A stretch of DNA of 64,000 bases from Parietaria judaica (GCA_954871525.1 OX940865.1:13406606-13470605), one strand, 5' to 3'; shown: positions 12,674-25,300, counted from the stretch's first letter. The notes: generated from the sequence alone by a model not told the origin. A program made the numbers and translations.

Positions 12674-12805
12674 TAATTAAGGATCAAAGGAATTTAAGGA
12701 ACATAAATTAGTATATGTCGTTTTTCATAAGTACCACTCGCATATTTAATAATTAAGGATCAAAGGAACATAAATTAGTAATTGTCGTTTTTCATAAGTA
12801 CCACT
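12674..12805. repeat. Tandem duplication of a ~60-bp segment
   Basis: 12674-12738 and 12750-12805 are near-identical; both begin taattaaggatcaaagga and end tgtcgtttttcataagtacc plus act. Copy 1 has a 9-bp insertion relative to copy 2. Confidence 0.8.
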
Positions 12806-13074
12806 AATTTCCCTGTCGTTTTAAGTATTTGTTTTGGCATTTAAGAAAGAAAGAAAGAAAAAGCTTTGTTTAACTTGAGCATGCTAAGTATCAGGGTTTC
12901 TAATGTTTTTGTTTTTGTTGGGTTATATGTCGTTTTTCCAGGTCAAATGTCGTTATACAACCTCATATGTCGTTTGTATATCATTTGCTTGGTCCTGACA
13001 TGTCGTTTTTACTTTGGTGTCCTCATTGAGTATAAATTAAAAGATAATACTTTTGATATATCAAAGTGACTTAG

Positions 13075-13500
13075 AAAACGACATGCCGTATTATGTTTAA
13101 TAGAATGATAGAGTTAGTTGTTTTTTTGTTTTTTTTTTGTTCTTGAGTCACGGGGAGTAAAAAGTTGCATTTTATGTATTTATTAAGTATTTTACTAATT
13201 ATATATGACATTTATGTTTTTAAATTATTAATTGTGTAGTTCAATTGATGAGTATAGAAAATTGTTAATAAATTTTAAATTTTATATAATATATAATTAA
13301 ACAAATCAAGTTAAATGAGTGTAAATTAATTAATTTATTATTTTAAAATATTTGAATTTGTTAATTGGATTAAACAAGTAGTCACATTAAAATTATTTAT
13401 TAAATGGGCGTGTCTGGGTGTCATCCTCTAGCATGATTTATTAACGAGGTGGGTCTACATGAAATTAGTGTAAAAAAAAGAAACACTCAAGACTCAAGAC
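13075..13500. repeat. Member of a dispersed AT-rich repeat family
   Basis: The order of words (tttatgtttt, ttcaattgat, aaatgagtgtaaatt, attttaaaatat, then ctctagcatgatttattaa) follows that at 58380-58660 and, more loosely, 42930-43350. The 58 kb copy ends in acacgaacacaacacga and aattgccaccc, the kind of terminus seen in small hAT elements. Boundaries are approximate. Confidence 0.45.
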
Positions 13501-13522
13501 TCTATACAAACATGACACGAAG

Positions 13523-13924
13523 TGTGACAGTCACTAATCCCGTGAGCCACGAGGGCAAGACCGGGTAAGCTGTGCAATCCCACATAGTCTGGGCAAGGGG
13601 ATGTGCTGATGGGACGTTCCCGAGACTGTGCAGGTATGGGGCCGCACGGTTATCGGAGATCATACAGGTATGGGACTGTGTGATCAAAGAGGCTTAAATG
13701 AATTGATTGGTACTACATATGTCAACAAGATGCATCTTCGTTTCGGTAGCTCGTTCATAGTAACTCCAAAGTTAAGCGCGCTTGACTTGGAGTAGTCCTA
13801 GGAATGGGTGACCTCATGGGAAGTTTCTCGGGAAGCGTGCGAGTGAGGACAAAGCACGCTGGAAAGACCCGTAGTTGGCCTGTGAGGACAGTCGTCGATT
13901 CGATTGAGCAGCCGAGACATTACA
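13523..13924 (+). mobile_element. Cassandra-type TRIM LTR with embedded 5S rRNA-like sequence (solo LTR)
   Basis: From about 13765 the sequence reads aactccaaagttaagcgcgc, then ttgacttggagtagtcctag, then gaatgggtgacctcatggga. This is the 5S rRNA internal promoter region carried by Cassandra terminal-repeat retrotransposons, followed by their typical tail (gcgtgcgagtgaggacaaag, cacgctggaaagac). The block begins tgtgacag and ends gacattaca, fitting TG...CA LTR ends. Only one LTR is visible, with no primer-binding site or partner in the next kilobases, so it is a solo LTR. It is not a functional 5S gene because the 5' third of 5S rRNA is absent or diverged. Confidence 0.85.
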
Positions 13925-14742
13925 CAAGATTTCTCATTGTGTGTTAAAATTATTCAATGCTTAATTTCTCTTTGGATCGATATTTCGATAACTCATTAAG
14001 TTGGTGTTTTGTTTGCAGTCGCATGTATTTGAATTCATATTTTCTTTATAAACAGGGTAACAAAGATAGAAAAGGAAGAATTAAGAAATAGGGTTTAGGC
14101 TATGTATCATGATGAATGTTAATTGAAACCTTATATTTTTGTTATAGCTAATTAGACTTAGATTAATTTGTAATTTGTAGCTCATAAAAAAATATTAGAT
14201 ATTATTTCCCCTAATTTGATCTTAGCTGACAATATGTCCTTGTTTGTTAACTATGGTGATAAGTTATGGAATAGTTTAAAATTATATGTATAAGATATAT
14301 CTTTATTCAAGTCACATTTAAGTTTTATTTTGTGAATACATCGTGAATATGATAACTAATTATCTATCAAATTGTCTTGGTAGTGTTACAGTTCAACATG
14401 ACGAAATCAATCGTGTGGCAGTATTGTGGTGATGTTAATAATTATACAGAGCAACTAAACTATGTCGTTCTACTTTTAAATTTCATATGATTTATGATTG
14501 TTAGGGTGATAAATATTATTTTAAACCAATATGCTATATATGATGATTTTAATATCAATAATTTATGGAAATGAATATGTAAATCAGAGCTTTTGCACAC
14601 CGAAAATCGAGTAAAGTAGACGCTTTCCACACGGATCGAATCGCCAACGACTTTAAGATAAGTAAAGATATATTTTTACTTACATTCTCAAGAATACACA
14701 AATAAGAAAAGTCATGTGTTATATAATAATTTTTTATTATAT

Positions 14743-15272
14743 CGTCCGAAAGGACCATGTGATGTCCGAAAGGACTATGTGTTTGTCCGAAAGGACCATG
14801 TGATGTCCGAAAGGACCATGTGTTGTCCGAAGGGACCATGTGATGTCCGAAGGGACTATGTGTTTGTCCGAACGGACCATGTGATGTTCGAAAGGACTAT
14901 GTGCTGTCCTAAAGGACCATGTGATGTCCGAAGGGACTATGTGTTTGTCCGAAAGGACCATGTGATGTCCGAAGGGAGGGACTATGTGTTGTCCGAAAGG
15001 ACCATGTGATGTCCGAAGGGACTATGTTTTTGTCCGAAAGGACCATGTGATGTCCGAAAGGACTATGTGATGTTCGAAGGGACTATGTGTCTGTCCGAAA
15101 GGACCATGTGATGTCAGAGGGGACCATGTGATGTCCGAATGGACTATGTGTTTTTCCGAAAGGACCATGTGATGTCCGAAAGGACCATGTGATATCCGAA
15201 ATGACTATGTGTTTGTCCAAAAGGACCATGTGATGTCCAAAAGAACTATGTTATGTCCATAAAGGACCATGT
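14743..15272. repeat. 20-21 bp minisatellite, about 26 copies
   Basis: The units alternate between forms of gtccgaaaggaccatgtgat and gtccgaaaggactatgtgtt. Each contains the short inverted repeat gtcc-gaaa-ggac. Long open frames across the array on both strands are only translations of the repeat. Confidence 0.95.
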
Positions 15273-15534
15273 GCTACATACATCAAACCATCTTTATTTA
15301 TTAAGCTTCCACTTATTGAGGTCTTCGTAATGCAGGTTATATGAACTCCGATAATAATAGCCAACGTTGATTGAGGATTCCGGGCTGATGATCAAGCGCA
15401 TATGGGGCAATGTTGACTGTGGGATAAGTTTCTTTTCAAACTTCTGTTTTTGGGCTTTCATCGCCGTTTTGCTCAGAAGAACATTGTATATATATTTTGT
15501 TTACCTTAAAACCCAGATATGTATATATATGTAT

Positions 15535-15570
15535 AGAAAGAGAAAGAGAAAGAGAAAGAGAAAGGGTGTG

Positions 15571-15611
<41 letters not shown>
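15535..15611. repeat. Compound (GAAAGA)n and (TA)n microsatellite
   Basis: About five agaaag units (15535-15564) are followed by about 20 TA units (15572-15611). Confidence 0.9.
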
Positions 15612-15614
<3 letters not shown>

Positions 15615-16384
15615 ATTCAAAATACTCTTTTTAGATATAAATATGAAAATAATAATAAGAAAAATAATGAAAAGAAAAATTATCCTTATTACGAAATGAA
15701 TATGAGGGCGTTACACGAAGCACGAATTGTCACCCCTAATTATGAAATATTTACGGTATCCTTATTGCACAAAAGAAAAAGAAGCTTACTAATAAGTAAT
15801 GGAAAATTCATTAATTACCTCTAAACTAAAAATAAATTAAAATTAAAAACTACCCTCAAAAAATCTATAAATTTGAAAAGTACTCTATAGCTTTGTTTTT
15901 TACTTTACCGATCAACATTTTCCCTCCTCTAATACCGATTTAGGGAACCTTTGTTGTCTCCGATTGGTGTTCGTCGCCGGTGTCATTCATGTTGCCAAAA
16001 TCCTAATAACGGTAAGTGTTGCCGGTCTTTGATTTTTGTATCTGAGGGGTAGTTATCAATTTTAGGGTTTACCCATTTAGATTAGTGTAAATTCAAGGTT
16101 TGGATATAATTTTGGGGTTCAATATAGGAATATGTTTGAAGGTGAAGAACTAAGTTTTAGACTATTGAAATCTGTGTTTGACCACCGATAAGTGGTAAGT
16201 AGCAATGAAGGACTCAAACCTTACATCTAATAAGTTCAAAATATTGAAACATTTAACTATGGAATATAGCCTAGTTACTATAAATAATACATTTTTTTTG
16301 TTCTACTTCATTATAGCCTGTCAAATTCAAGTGGACATTTCTCATCAAATGAAACATATTGGGGGAAATTAAAAAAAAAGTACA

Positions 16385-16560
16385 TTAATAGTTTAACTCT
16401 CAAACTCTAAAACGCTAAATCTTAAATCCCTAAACTCGACTTTAAATCGTAAACTCCTAAACCATAAATCCTACATCATAAACACTAAATCTTAAACCCA
16501 TAAATCCTACCTTAAATCTTAAACTCTAAACCATAAACCCTAAATCTTAACCCGCTAACC
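16385..16560. repeat. Degenerate telomere-like repeat
   Basis: The stretch is made of variants of aaaccctaaa, such as aaactctaaa, aatccctaaa, aaccataaatcct and ataaaccctaaatcttaa, about 20 in tandem. It resembles a mutated interstitial (CCCTAAA)n tract. No perfect array remains. Confidence 0.6.
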
Positions 16561-16896
16561 GCAAATGTTGCACTATCTTTAATTTTCTATCAGTGAAAAA
16601 TCTATCAAAATATAGCTAAATTGATAATCGGTAAAAATCTATATATATATAAAAGCACAGTTTTCCAACATTGAGGTGGCATGATTAAAAGGAGGAGAAT
16701 TGAGAATACTGATCAGGCAAGATAACAAAAAAATTCACTGCATTATTTAGCATGAATACGTGACTTTTCAAGTGCATATAATTTATGACATATGAATGTC
16801 ATAAACTTTATTGATACGTTTTTGTTTCTCCATATTCCTTCCTTTCCATTTCTATTATCTTTCTCTCCTCACTCCGTTCTCTTTGCCATATCTTCA

Positions 16897-17038
16897 GTTG
16901 AAGAGGAGGCGGTGGCTGTGACGTCACCAGCAAGATTATCTCCAAGGTCATCGAGTACTGCTAGAAGCACGTTGATGCTGCGATGACCGCAAGAGCTGGG
17001 ACGCCGACTTCGACAATTTCGACCAGGCCACGCTCTTC
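16897..17038 (+). pseudogene. SKP1-like (ASK) gene fragment, copy 1
   Basis: Reading in two frames gives VEEEAVA, then VTSKIISKVIEYC, a TAG stop (16962-16964), KHVDAA, and after another shift DDRKSWDADFDNFDQATLF. These are consecutive blocks of plant SKP1 proteins (VTSKI, KVIEYCKxHV, AWDAxFxxxDQATLF), with the ~30-residue segment between VEEAVA and VTSKI missing. The stop and frame breaks rule out function. SKP1 is the adaptor that ties F-box proteins to cullin-1; this is a captured relic inside a Helitron. Confidence 0.75.
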
Positions 17039-17221
17039 CCGGTCAGTCCCTCTTTATAGGGTTTCAGATTTTTTATTTCGTGAAATTATTTGGTTTTGGC
17101 TGACAAAGTTTTAATTTTTTTAGGTTAGTCTTGAAATGTTTCCCCAATCTCGATTTCGCTACTCTCTGTAGGTCCTGATTTTGATTAGCAGCTCCGGGAC
17201 CGCTCCGTCACTGCCGCCGGC

Positions 17222-17290
17222 GATGACCGCAAGAGCTGGGACGCTGACTTCATCAATTTCGATCAGGCCACGCTCTTCGATCTCATCCTG
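17222..17290 (+). pseudogene. SKP1-like gene fragment, copy 2 (tandem duplicate)
   Basis: This repeats the last part of copy 1 as DDRKSWDADFINFDQATLFDLIL, ending at a usable donor (ctg|gtcagt). The following ~130 bases of intron-like sequence (17291-17432) match those after copy 1 (17040-17175), so a unit of about 240 bases was duplicated inside the Helitron. Copy 2 keeps DLIL, which copy 1 has lost. Confidence 0.75.
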
Positions 17291-20200
17291 GTCAGTCCCT
17301 CTTCGGTAGAGTTTCAGATTTGAGAATACTGAAATTATTTGGTTTTGGCTTATAAAGTTTTATTTGTATTTAGGTTAGTCTTGAGATATTTCCCCAATCA
17401 ATCAATTTTGATTTCGCTACTCTCCGTAGGTCCATATTTTGATTAGTTGCTCCTATAGTCTCTCCTTGAAGCGAATGAGTAGACTGACTGTGCCGAGTTC
17501 TTAACCATGCTGAAGCTTCTCCAGCCACTCTGGCGACCGTTCGAGCGAAGCCGCAGGAATTCCTCTCACGTAAATGCTTCATATATAATCATCAAAGGTT
17601 ACATCCGAATGCAATCATTTCTTCGTTTAGCTCTGTTAAATTTTTAGGGATTTTCTTATTTGGTTAACCCTTGGTTCTCCAATGAGTTTATATTTTGATT
17701 TCTGTAATCTGATTTACTGATTTTTCATGGATTTTTGTGATTTCTTTCCGTCGCTTTTTTGGTTAGATTCTACTTTTCCGGAATGTTGGTTTCAGTTTCC
17801 TTTAAATAGTTGATTTTTTCTTGACTTTTTGTTTCAATTTGAAGTAACGTTAATTTCGCGCAACAATGCTCTCACCGATGCGGCGACTGCTCTCCTACAT
17901 CATAGCCATTATATGTCAGCAGAGAATCAAAGGTTAGAAATCTACAGTTCCAACATTTTTCGTCATAAAAAATCTGCAAGCATTCCAAATAAGCATTTAC
18001 GTTATGTTCCTTTTTCGATAATTTGTTTGAATTGCAATCCAGTGCTATATTTTAAAAAGTTAATAATTCTATATTTTTTATTTTTTATTATAAGCGCTTA
18101 CGTTCCATCACATAAATACCTTATAAATTACCCTAAAAAACGACCCACGAAACCTCACCACGCAACACTTCTTTCGGAACCAGAATGGACTCTGATGTCT
18201 CCCCGGAGCTTCGACGCTTTCTTCGAGCCGGCTTCAGGTCGACGCGTCGAACCCTAACATGCGTTTTGCCTCAAACAACCGCCTACATTGGCTGCGTTCA
18301 TCTCTCTCGATCGGAGGAAGCATTTCTCAGAAGGTATTTCGCTCTTCTCTCGGATGATCTCCAGTGGGATTTAGCCCAACTTAATCTCTTGATTTTGATT
18401 AGTCTTGATTTGAGTGTGATCAGTAGCTCCATAACCTCTTCTTGAATCAAAAGGCAAATCTTTGGTACCACATTTGTTTTAGATATTCTCTTTTCCTTTA
18501 CTATATTCAGAGACATTAAATATATTTCTATGATACATTCCAGGTGTAAGATGTTTTTAATTTTAAAAGGGAACTGTTTTCGCAATAGGAATTGAGCTTT
18601 GGGAGAATGATTGTGTTTTTTTAGAACTTGGATTTCTGTATTTAATATAAGAAATGTTGTAGTACTTGATTGATTATTTAGATTAATATATTTAATAATA
18701 ATTCAATTCAGATTTATTTGCTTTTACTGTTTTACATTGTAACAAAATTCAAATATTTGATTTCTGTATTTAGCTTGAGAAATGTTAATAGTATTTGCTC
18801 GATTATATAGATTAAATATATTTAATGATGACTTAACTTAAATATATTTACAAAAATTGCACATTAACATGGATGGATAATTTGCTGTAATTAATCAATC
18901 AGGATACATGGTCATTTGGTAACTTCTCCACTATAATGACTGATTTATAGGAAAGTGTTTTAAGATTTTATCGACAAGATAATAATTGTTAAAAAATATT
19001 GCACATTATTAGTATCAAGATTACTCAAAATATAAACAGACATTATGATTAAGATGTTTAAGATATAGACTATTGAGTCCCTTTTGTCATGTTTTTTAAA
19101 CATTGATTCATTTCATTGGATATAAACAGACTTTTGTCCTGTTTTTAATCCTTGCTTCATTTCATTGGATTTTTTTTGCAGGTACAACGAATGTTCCAGT
19201 TTAGGACGAAGCATATCGACTTGCGGACGTTCATAATTCATATCGAGACTCACACGCAATGGGAAAAGATTGGGACGAAGCATTTTGACTTGCGGACGTT
19301 CTCCGACACTGTTATATCTCTCTGCTCCCCATTTGAATTTTCGGCACTACAGTTGAATTCGGACCTGCGCAATTAAATGTTTTGGTCATCATTACTGCTC
19401 TAAGGTATTCCTCTAAGTTGATTAGTGTATTTGTCTTTCAATATTATACTGATGTAATAAAAGGAGAACGTTTTTAAAATTCAAGATTTAAAGAGTAAAT
19501 AGATGTATTATTTTCTGCACTAGGATTGTGCTATTGTTCTCTACACATGTCTAGATTTTTATTCAAATGTTTATATTAAATGAACAAAGCATGAAAGGTC
19601 TCAAAAGTTTAATCTCTCTGCGTAGTTTTTATGTTTAATTTTTGGACATTTCATTTAGATTCCATGTTTACCAGAGAAACCTTCCAGAACAAGAATCAAG
19701 GTGATACTTTTAATTTTAACACATTGAATATATAAAATACACAAAAGTTATGAAGATTCGTGAAAAGATGCGGTGAGGTCTGAGATTTGATTTAATTTGA
19801 TTATTTTGGTGGATTGGATTTGATTCCATTTTAGAATTTACTTTTGTTGGTTTCATTTGAGTTTGATTAGCTAGATTTGACTTATGTTGAAGTTCTATAC
19901 ATATTTTTTTTTATTTTTTTTAGTTTAGTTCGATTTTATTGGTTTAATATCAAGAAAATAAATATTAAGGATGCTGCAATATACACAATTTGTGTGTGAC
20001 ATTTCGGTCAAGTTATTTGATTTTTTTTCTTTCATTTAGAGGATTCGTATTATATGAATGCGAGACTATTATTGAAAATTATGATTGTGTTCATAAATTA
20101 AACATGAAGAGTCCCAAAATAAGAGGTTCGAAGTTTAATTTGCAAATAAGTTATTGATGCTATTGCTCCTTCTTCATGATTGATAGATGTTCGAATATCT

Positions 20201-20595
20201 TCCTGTTTCAAAAGTCTTTGAAAAGTGAAAATGACTTGAGAGTTTATGTACTTTACTACTTTGTATGTTTAACTTTTGTTATTTATACACAACCTGTTCA
20301 ATAATTTAGATTATTAAATTTGGGTGAACTCTTTCATTCATTTTAATGTAAGTTATACTGAAAATAATATTTTGGTTATTCATTTAATTATAATAAATCT
20401 ACAATAAATTTGCTCATATTTAATAAGCAATTGGTGATATTATTACCTGAATAAGTTAACGATTGAGATCTCCTTAGATATATTTGTTAGGAGTTAGGAC
20501 TACAGCAAATATTTTATAGAATATATTAATCCATATCTTATTTAAATAACGATAAATTTTCTCGCCACCGCGCTTCGCGCGGTGCTGTCCACTAG

Positions 20596-22380
20596 TATAA
20601 ATAACGATAAGCTGCTACTTTTTTTAGAAATATGCTTGTAATTTATCTATGACTTAATTTTTCATGCTTTTATTTTCTTTATAAAAAACAGCTATTTATA
20701 ATAATAATAAAAAAACCTCAACTAGGAAAAAAAATCAACGCTCCCACTTTACAAGCAAGCAACAATGAGTAGTTATAAGTGTTTTCCCACACCATAATTG
20801 CAATGAAAAACAACCTAAATTTTGACCAATTAAAAATATGTGTTTAAGTTTTTTTTGGCAAGAATGGTCCATACGTTACTTTTATGTGTAAAATGGTCAA
20901 TGACTGATAAATTGAACATAATCGTACTATATATATATATATTTATACAAGTAGTTATATATAAGATACTTGCAGCAATCAAGTATTCACATACATTGGG
21001 TGTGAGTTAGTTAAGGTCTCCATATGGTTTTTTTTTTTTTTTTTGAGCTTTTTGAACTTATCAGATTCTTCAGTGGTGTTCTTTATCTTATCAAGCGGAT
21101 TCCATCTTCGTTTGTGGCGTCACTATTTGAGTTCTGTTGAGTTCATTACAGCATTGGGTCGAAGGTTTTCATAACAATACATTCGGTTGGTGTTTGCTCG
21201 GGTTCAACAAATCCAGATTCATCATCCCCAATCTAATCGAAGTAAAGTCAATTCAACGTCATTTTGTCTTCAATCTCGTTATTTCTAACAGCGTTCGTAT
21301 CAACAAACATGATAGACTGATTATCTCAAAAAAAGATTAAAGTGAAAACTGGAAGCCAAAATCTTGCAAAGAAGAATGTGATATTGTGTTTAGTCTTTTT
21401 TTATCAAGTTAATTGAATTCCCTTTTACAATAATATGTGAAAATTTGTGTACTATTTTTGTTTACCAAGTTGTCCCTGAGTTGATCGATCGTATTTTATT
21501 AAGACCTTAAGCTAAGTAAAATTTCAAAATACTTATAATTATTATTTTTCTTCGTATTTAATCAAATATATATATATATATATATATATTTTAAATTAAG
21601 GCCCTTAAATTTAAGGGCCCGAGGCGCTGGACTTCTACACCTATAAACAGTGACGGACTTGATTGTTAAATATGAGATTATGAGCCAAAACTACTCTGAG
21701 TAATTAGATGAGCCGCTGGAACCAATAATGTACGAAATGCCAATTTTGTGTCAAACTTGTTTACAAACTACCTATTGTGTGTATTTTTTACTCTCACAAA
21801 TGGACATATCTTAAAAGTTTTCACACAAAAATGGACATTTCGTACGATTTCCAAAAACATTTATGCATGTTCAAACTTAAAAATTAAAATTCTTTAAAAA
21901 AAACTTAAAAATTAAAATAAAGTTAAAGAGTTGACATCCTCTAAAATAAATAAATAAATTAAAAATTTGTTTGGTCAAAGATACAGAAGGATTTTTTGTC
22001 TAGCAGGCGCCGAAAGATCTAATTATGCAACTCGACAAACTGAAAATTCGCTTTTTCCGTTTTCATTCTTTATATTGCATCACCATTTTAAATTTATTTC
22101 TTAGAATTTTCTGTTTCACAAAAATAAAATAATACAAACAACGTTATAACTTATAGTTATGTCTTAAATTAAAGAAAATATCTGATGTTGATTTCGCACG
22201 TGTGACCAAAATAATGTTATGATCGGCTTGGATATTGGATTCAAAGAATTATTAATCTTGGTCCTCTCTCGGTTAATTAAACATAACTACAAGGCCACGA
22301 CAAAATATTTGACAACTTAGATACAACGGAAAATAGCGGGAAAATATGATCAAATCTTGTGATGCAAGTAAATCCAAGTC
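20596..22380. other. Gene-free AT-rich DNA with a (TA)n tract
   Basis: A TA microsatellite lies at 21566-21589 and poly-T runs occur near 21029-21044. A 67-codon frame at 21137-21340 has no family resemblance. Sequence just before 22381 is the presumed 3' untranslated region of BRL2. Confidence 0.5.
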
Positions 22381-25300
22381 TCAAGTGTTGCTGTTTGAGC
22401 TCGGCGCTAGCTCCGTCAGCATCGCGGCCACCTGAAGCATGTTCGGCCTCTTCGATGGGAAGTCGTCGACACACTGAAGCGTGATCTCGAGGTACCTGAG
22501 CATCTCCTTGACCTCCTCGGCCCCGTCGATGCCTTGCGTCACAAGTAACAACTCAGGGTCGATCACCTCCATTTGCTTCCCTTCTCGCACTTTGATCTTC
22601 ACCCACCCGACGAGGTTGGTGTCACCAAAGTCCTCCTTGTCGGTGGGGCGTCGCCCGGTTAGAATCTCCATGAGAATGACGCCGAACGAATATACGTCGC
22701 CTCTCGCTGTGCAGCGAAAGCTCTGGTAGTACTCGGGCGGGACGTAGCCAGGAGTTCCAGCGAGCGTGCTCACACTGAGATGCGTGTCGAGTGCGCTGAT
22801 CAGCCTCGCCATTCCGAAATCGGACACGCGCGCTTCCATGTCACGGTCGAGCAGCACGTTGCTCGACTTCATGTCGCGGTGGATGATGTGAGGGATGCAA
22901 TTATGGTGAAGGAAGCATAGCCCTTTCGCAGCTCCGCGTGCGATCTTCTTCCGTTCGTCCCATGTCATCCTATGGTCTCGAGCTTTCCCTCGCCCGTGGA
23001 GCATCTCTTCGAGGCTTCCGTGGTCCATGAATTCGTACACGAGGAGTCTCTCCTCGCCGACTTTGCAGTACCCGAGGAGAGGCACGAGGTTTCGGTACTT
23101 GATCTTGCCCAAAGTCTCCATCTCCGCCATGAACTCGCGGTCGCCTTGGCAACTAAGCCTGATGAGCTTCTTGATTGCGACGCTTGATCCGTCTCGGAGT
23201 TTCGCCTTAAACACCTCCCCGAAGCCGCCACAGCCGATGAGGCTCTCCGCTGAGAATCCGTTGGTGGCTTCGATGAGCTGCGAGAATTTCAGCTTCCGAA
23301 GCTGGCGCTGGAACGTGGCAACGTTGATGCTGAGAGGCTCTTTCTCTTTCTCGATCTTCCATGTCGTCGTCGTGTGTGCAGCTTGCAAGCTGTTGAGCAT
23401 CTTCACCTCCTCAGCCTCCCTCCGCCGCGCACGCATAGCGATGGCCCACACGATGATGATGCATATGGACGCAACGGAGATGAGGATGCCCATCACAATG
23501 CTGTTAGCCCACGACGCCGCTGGCGACTTTCTCTGTCCACTTCCAGCGACATCCCCGCTGGAGGGCTGGTATTTTCCATATTGGCATTCGGGGAGTGGGA
23601 CGCCACAGAGGCCAGGATTGTCTGCATACTGGCTCGCCGGAAGTGTGCTAAGCTGGCCTCTAGTTGGGATTTGCCCCGTCAGCTCGTTGTCGGAGAGGTC
23701 TATCTCCACCAAAAAGGACAAATTGGAGAAGGAATCGGGTATTTGGCCTTGTAGTCTGTTGTGCGAGGCATCAAAGACGCCTAAGTTCTTTAGCTTGCCG
23801 AGCGAGAAAGGAATCTCACCAGAGAGCTGATTATGAGCTAATTCGAGCACTTGCAAGGCGATCATGTCGCCGAATTCGTCCGGTATTTTTCCACGGAGCT
23901 GGTTGTAGGAGAGATCGAGGTACTCCAAGGTTTGGTACTGAGTAAACATGCTTAAGACGGCACCGGAGTAGAGCCTCGTGAATTGACAGCTCTTGAGTGT
24001 GGGCACAAGCAAGAGGCGATCAGGTCGGATTCCGGCAAATTCAAGCAGACCACCTGCTCCCCTGCAAGAGCTTCCCACATTGCGCACAAAAACGAGTGTG
24101 TTGCCAGAGAGAATCCCCGTCAGCGCCCGAGCCCCTGGCTGTCTCCCGAGATGAGCTGGGATTTCACCCGTCAGCTTGTTGCTATTCAGATCCAGCCAAA
24201 CTAAACTAGTGCAGTTTGCCAGCTCTCCCGGAATCTGTCCGCTGAAGCTGTTGTTTCCCAGCTGAAGCACTGCGAGCCTCGTCAAGAGCCCAAACTCCCT
24301 CGGGATTTCACCGCTGAGCTTGTTGCTTGTGAGAGAAATCCACTCGAGATTATTGCATTTGAACAGCTCGCTTGGGATTTCGCCGGTCAGCCCGTTGTTG
24401 TTGAGGATAAGGTCTTTAAGATTGCTGCATTTCCCCAACTCCGGTGGAATTCGACCCTCTAATCCGTTGAACCAAGCTATCAACTTCTCTAGATTCTCGA
24501 GCTCCCCAAGCTCAGCCGGGATTGAGCCATTCAGGTAATTCAAACTCAAATCAATTCTTTTGAGTTGACCACACTTGGATAGCTCTGCCGGGATAGCTCC
24601 AGTTATGAGATTGTCGGGCATTCGCAGCTCCTCAAGCAACGCAGCTCCGGGGCACAAGTCTCTTGGGACAGTTCCGGAGATCCGATTAGAGCTCAAGTCT
24701 ATGACCCTTATCTTCTTGCAAGAGGACATCGAAGAAGGGAATGGTCCAGAGATGATGTTGTTGCTGAGAAGCAGGGTCTCCAACGAGCCGAGATTCCGAA
24801 ACAGAGAATCCGGAAGCGGGCCCGATATGTTGTTGTTGGAAAGATCGAGCACTTGCAACCAAGAACATGACGAGAGCGACTCAGGAATCAGCCCCGCTAT
24901 GTTGTTGTTCGCCAGCTTGAGCTCCTGAAGCGAATTGCAGGCTCCTGAGAATGCGTCCGGGATCCAACCCGTGATCTGATTCTGCGAGAGATCCAACCGC
25001 TGAAGACTCTTGAGCCCTCCCAAGGCCTTGGGGATTTCCTCTGTGAGAGCGTTGATCGAAACATCGATGGATTGCAGGCTCGAGCAGTTGGAAAACCCCG
25101 CGGGGACCGAGCCCGTGAGGCGGTTCGAGGCGAGGTTGATGGTCAGCAAGGACTTGCAAGAACTCTCCATGATGTTCAAGGCGGAGATGGAGCCGGTGAT
25201 GTTGTTGTAAGAGAGGTCCAAAGACTGAAGCTTCGTGGCGCTCAACAAGAAATTCTTAGGGAAAACGCCGGTGACGTTGTTGAGAGCGAGGTTGACGAAA

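Larger units (their letters stand above)
16638..20595 (+). mobile_element. Non-autonomous Helitron (~4 kb) carrying gene fragments
   Basis: The left end reads A|TCTATATATATATAAAAGCA, a classical plant Helitron 5' end. The right end has a GC-rich hairpin accgcgc-ttc-gcgcggt (20567-20583) and terminates 12 bases later with CTAG followed by T. Insertion between A and T, a 5' TC and a 3' hairpin plus CTRR are the defining Helitron features. No RepHel helicase is encoded. Inside are exon-like GC-richer pieces, two of which derive from an SKP1 gene; other pieces at 17868-17935, 18185-18330 and 19180-19375 are unidentified but have splice-like borders. Confidence 0.85.

Noticed and set aside
13760..13860. 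A functional 5S rRNA gene
   Set aside because: Only the 3' two thirds resembles 5S rRNA, and the flanks match Cassandra LTR sequence, not a 5S spacer.
14555..15009. Open frames on both strands with RKDHVMSE or HMVLSD repeats
   Set aside because: They come only from the 20-bp repeat lacking stops; no promoter or family similarity.
14743..15272. CRISPR array
   Set aside because: Repeats are directly tandem without unique spacers, and the DNA is plant nuclear.
21137..21340. 67-residue frame ending in RINKHDRLIISKKD
   Set aside because: No recognisable domain and no splice partner; chance or an unidentifiable relic.
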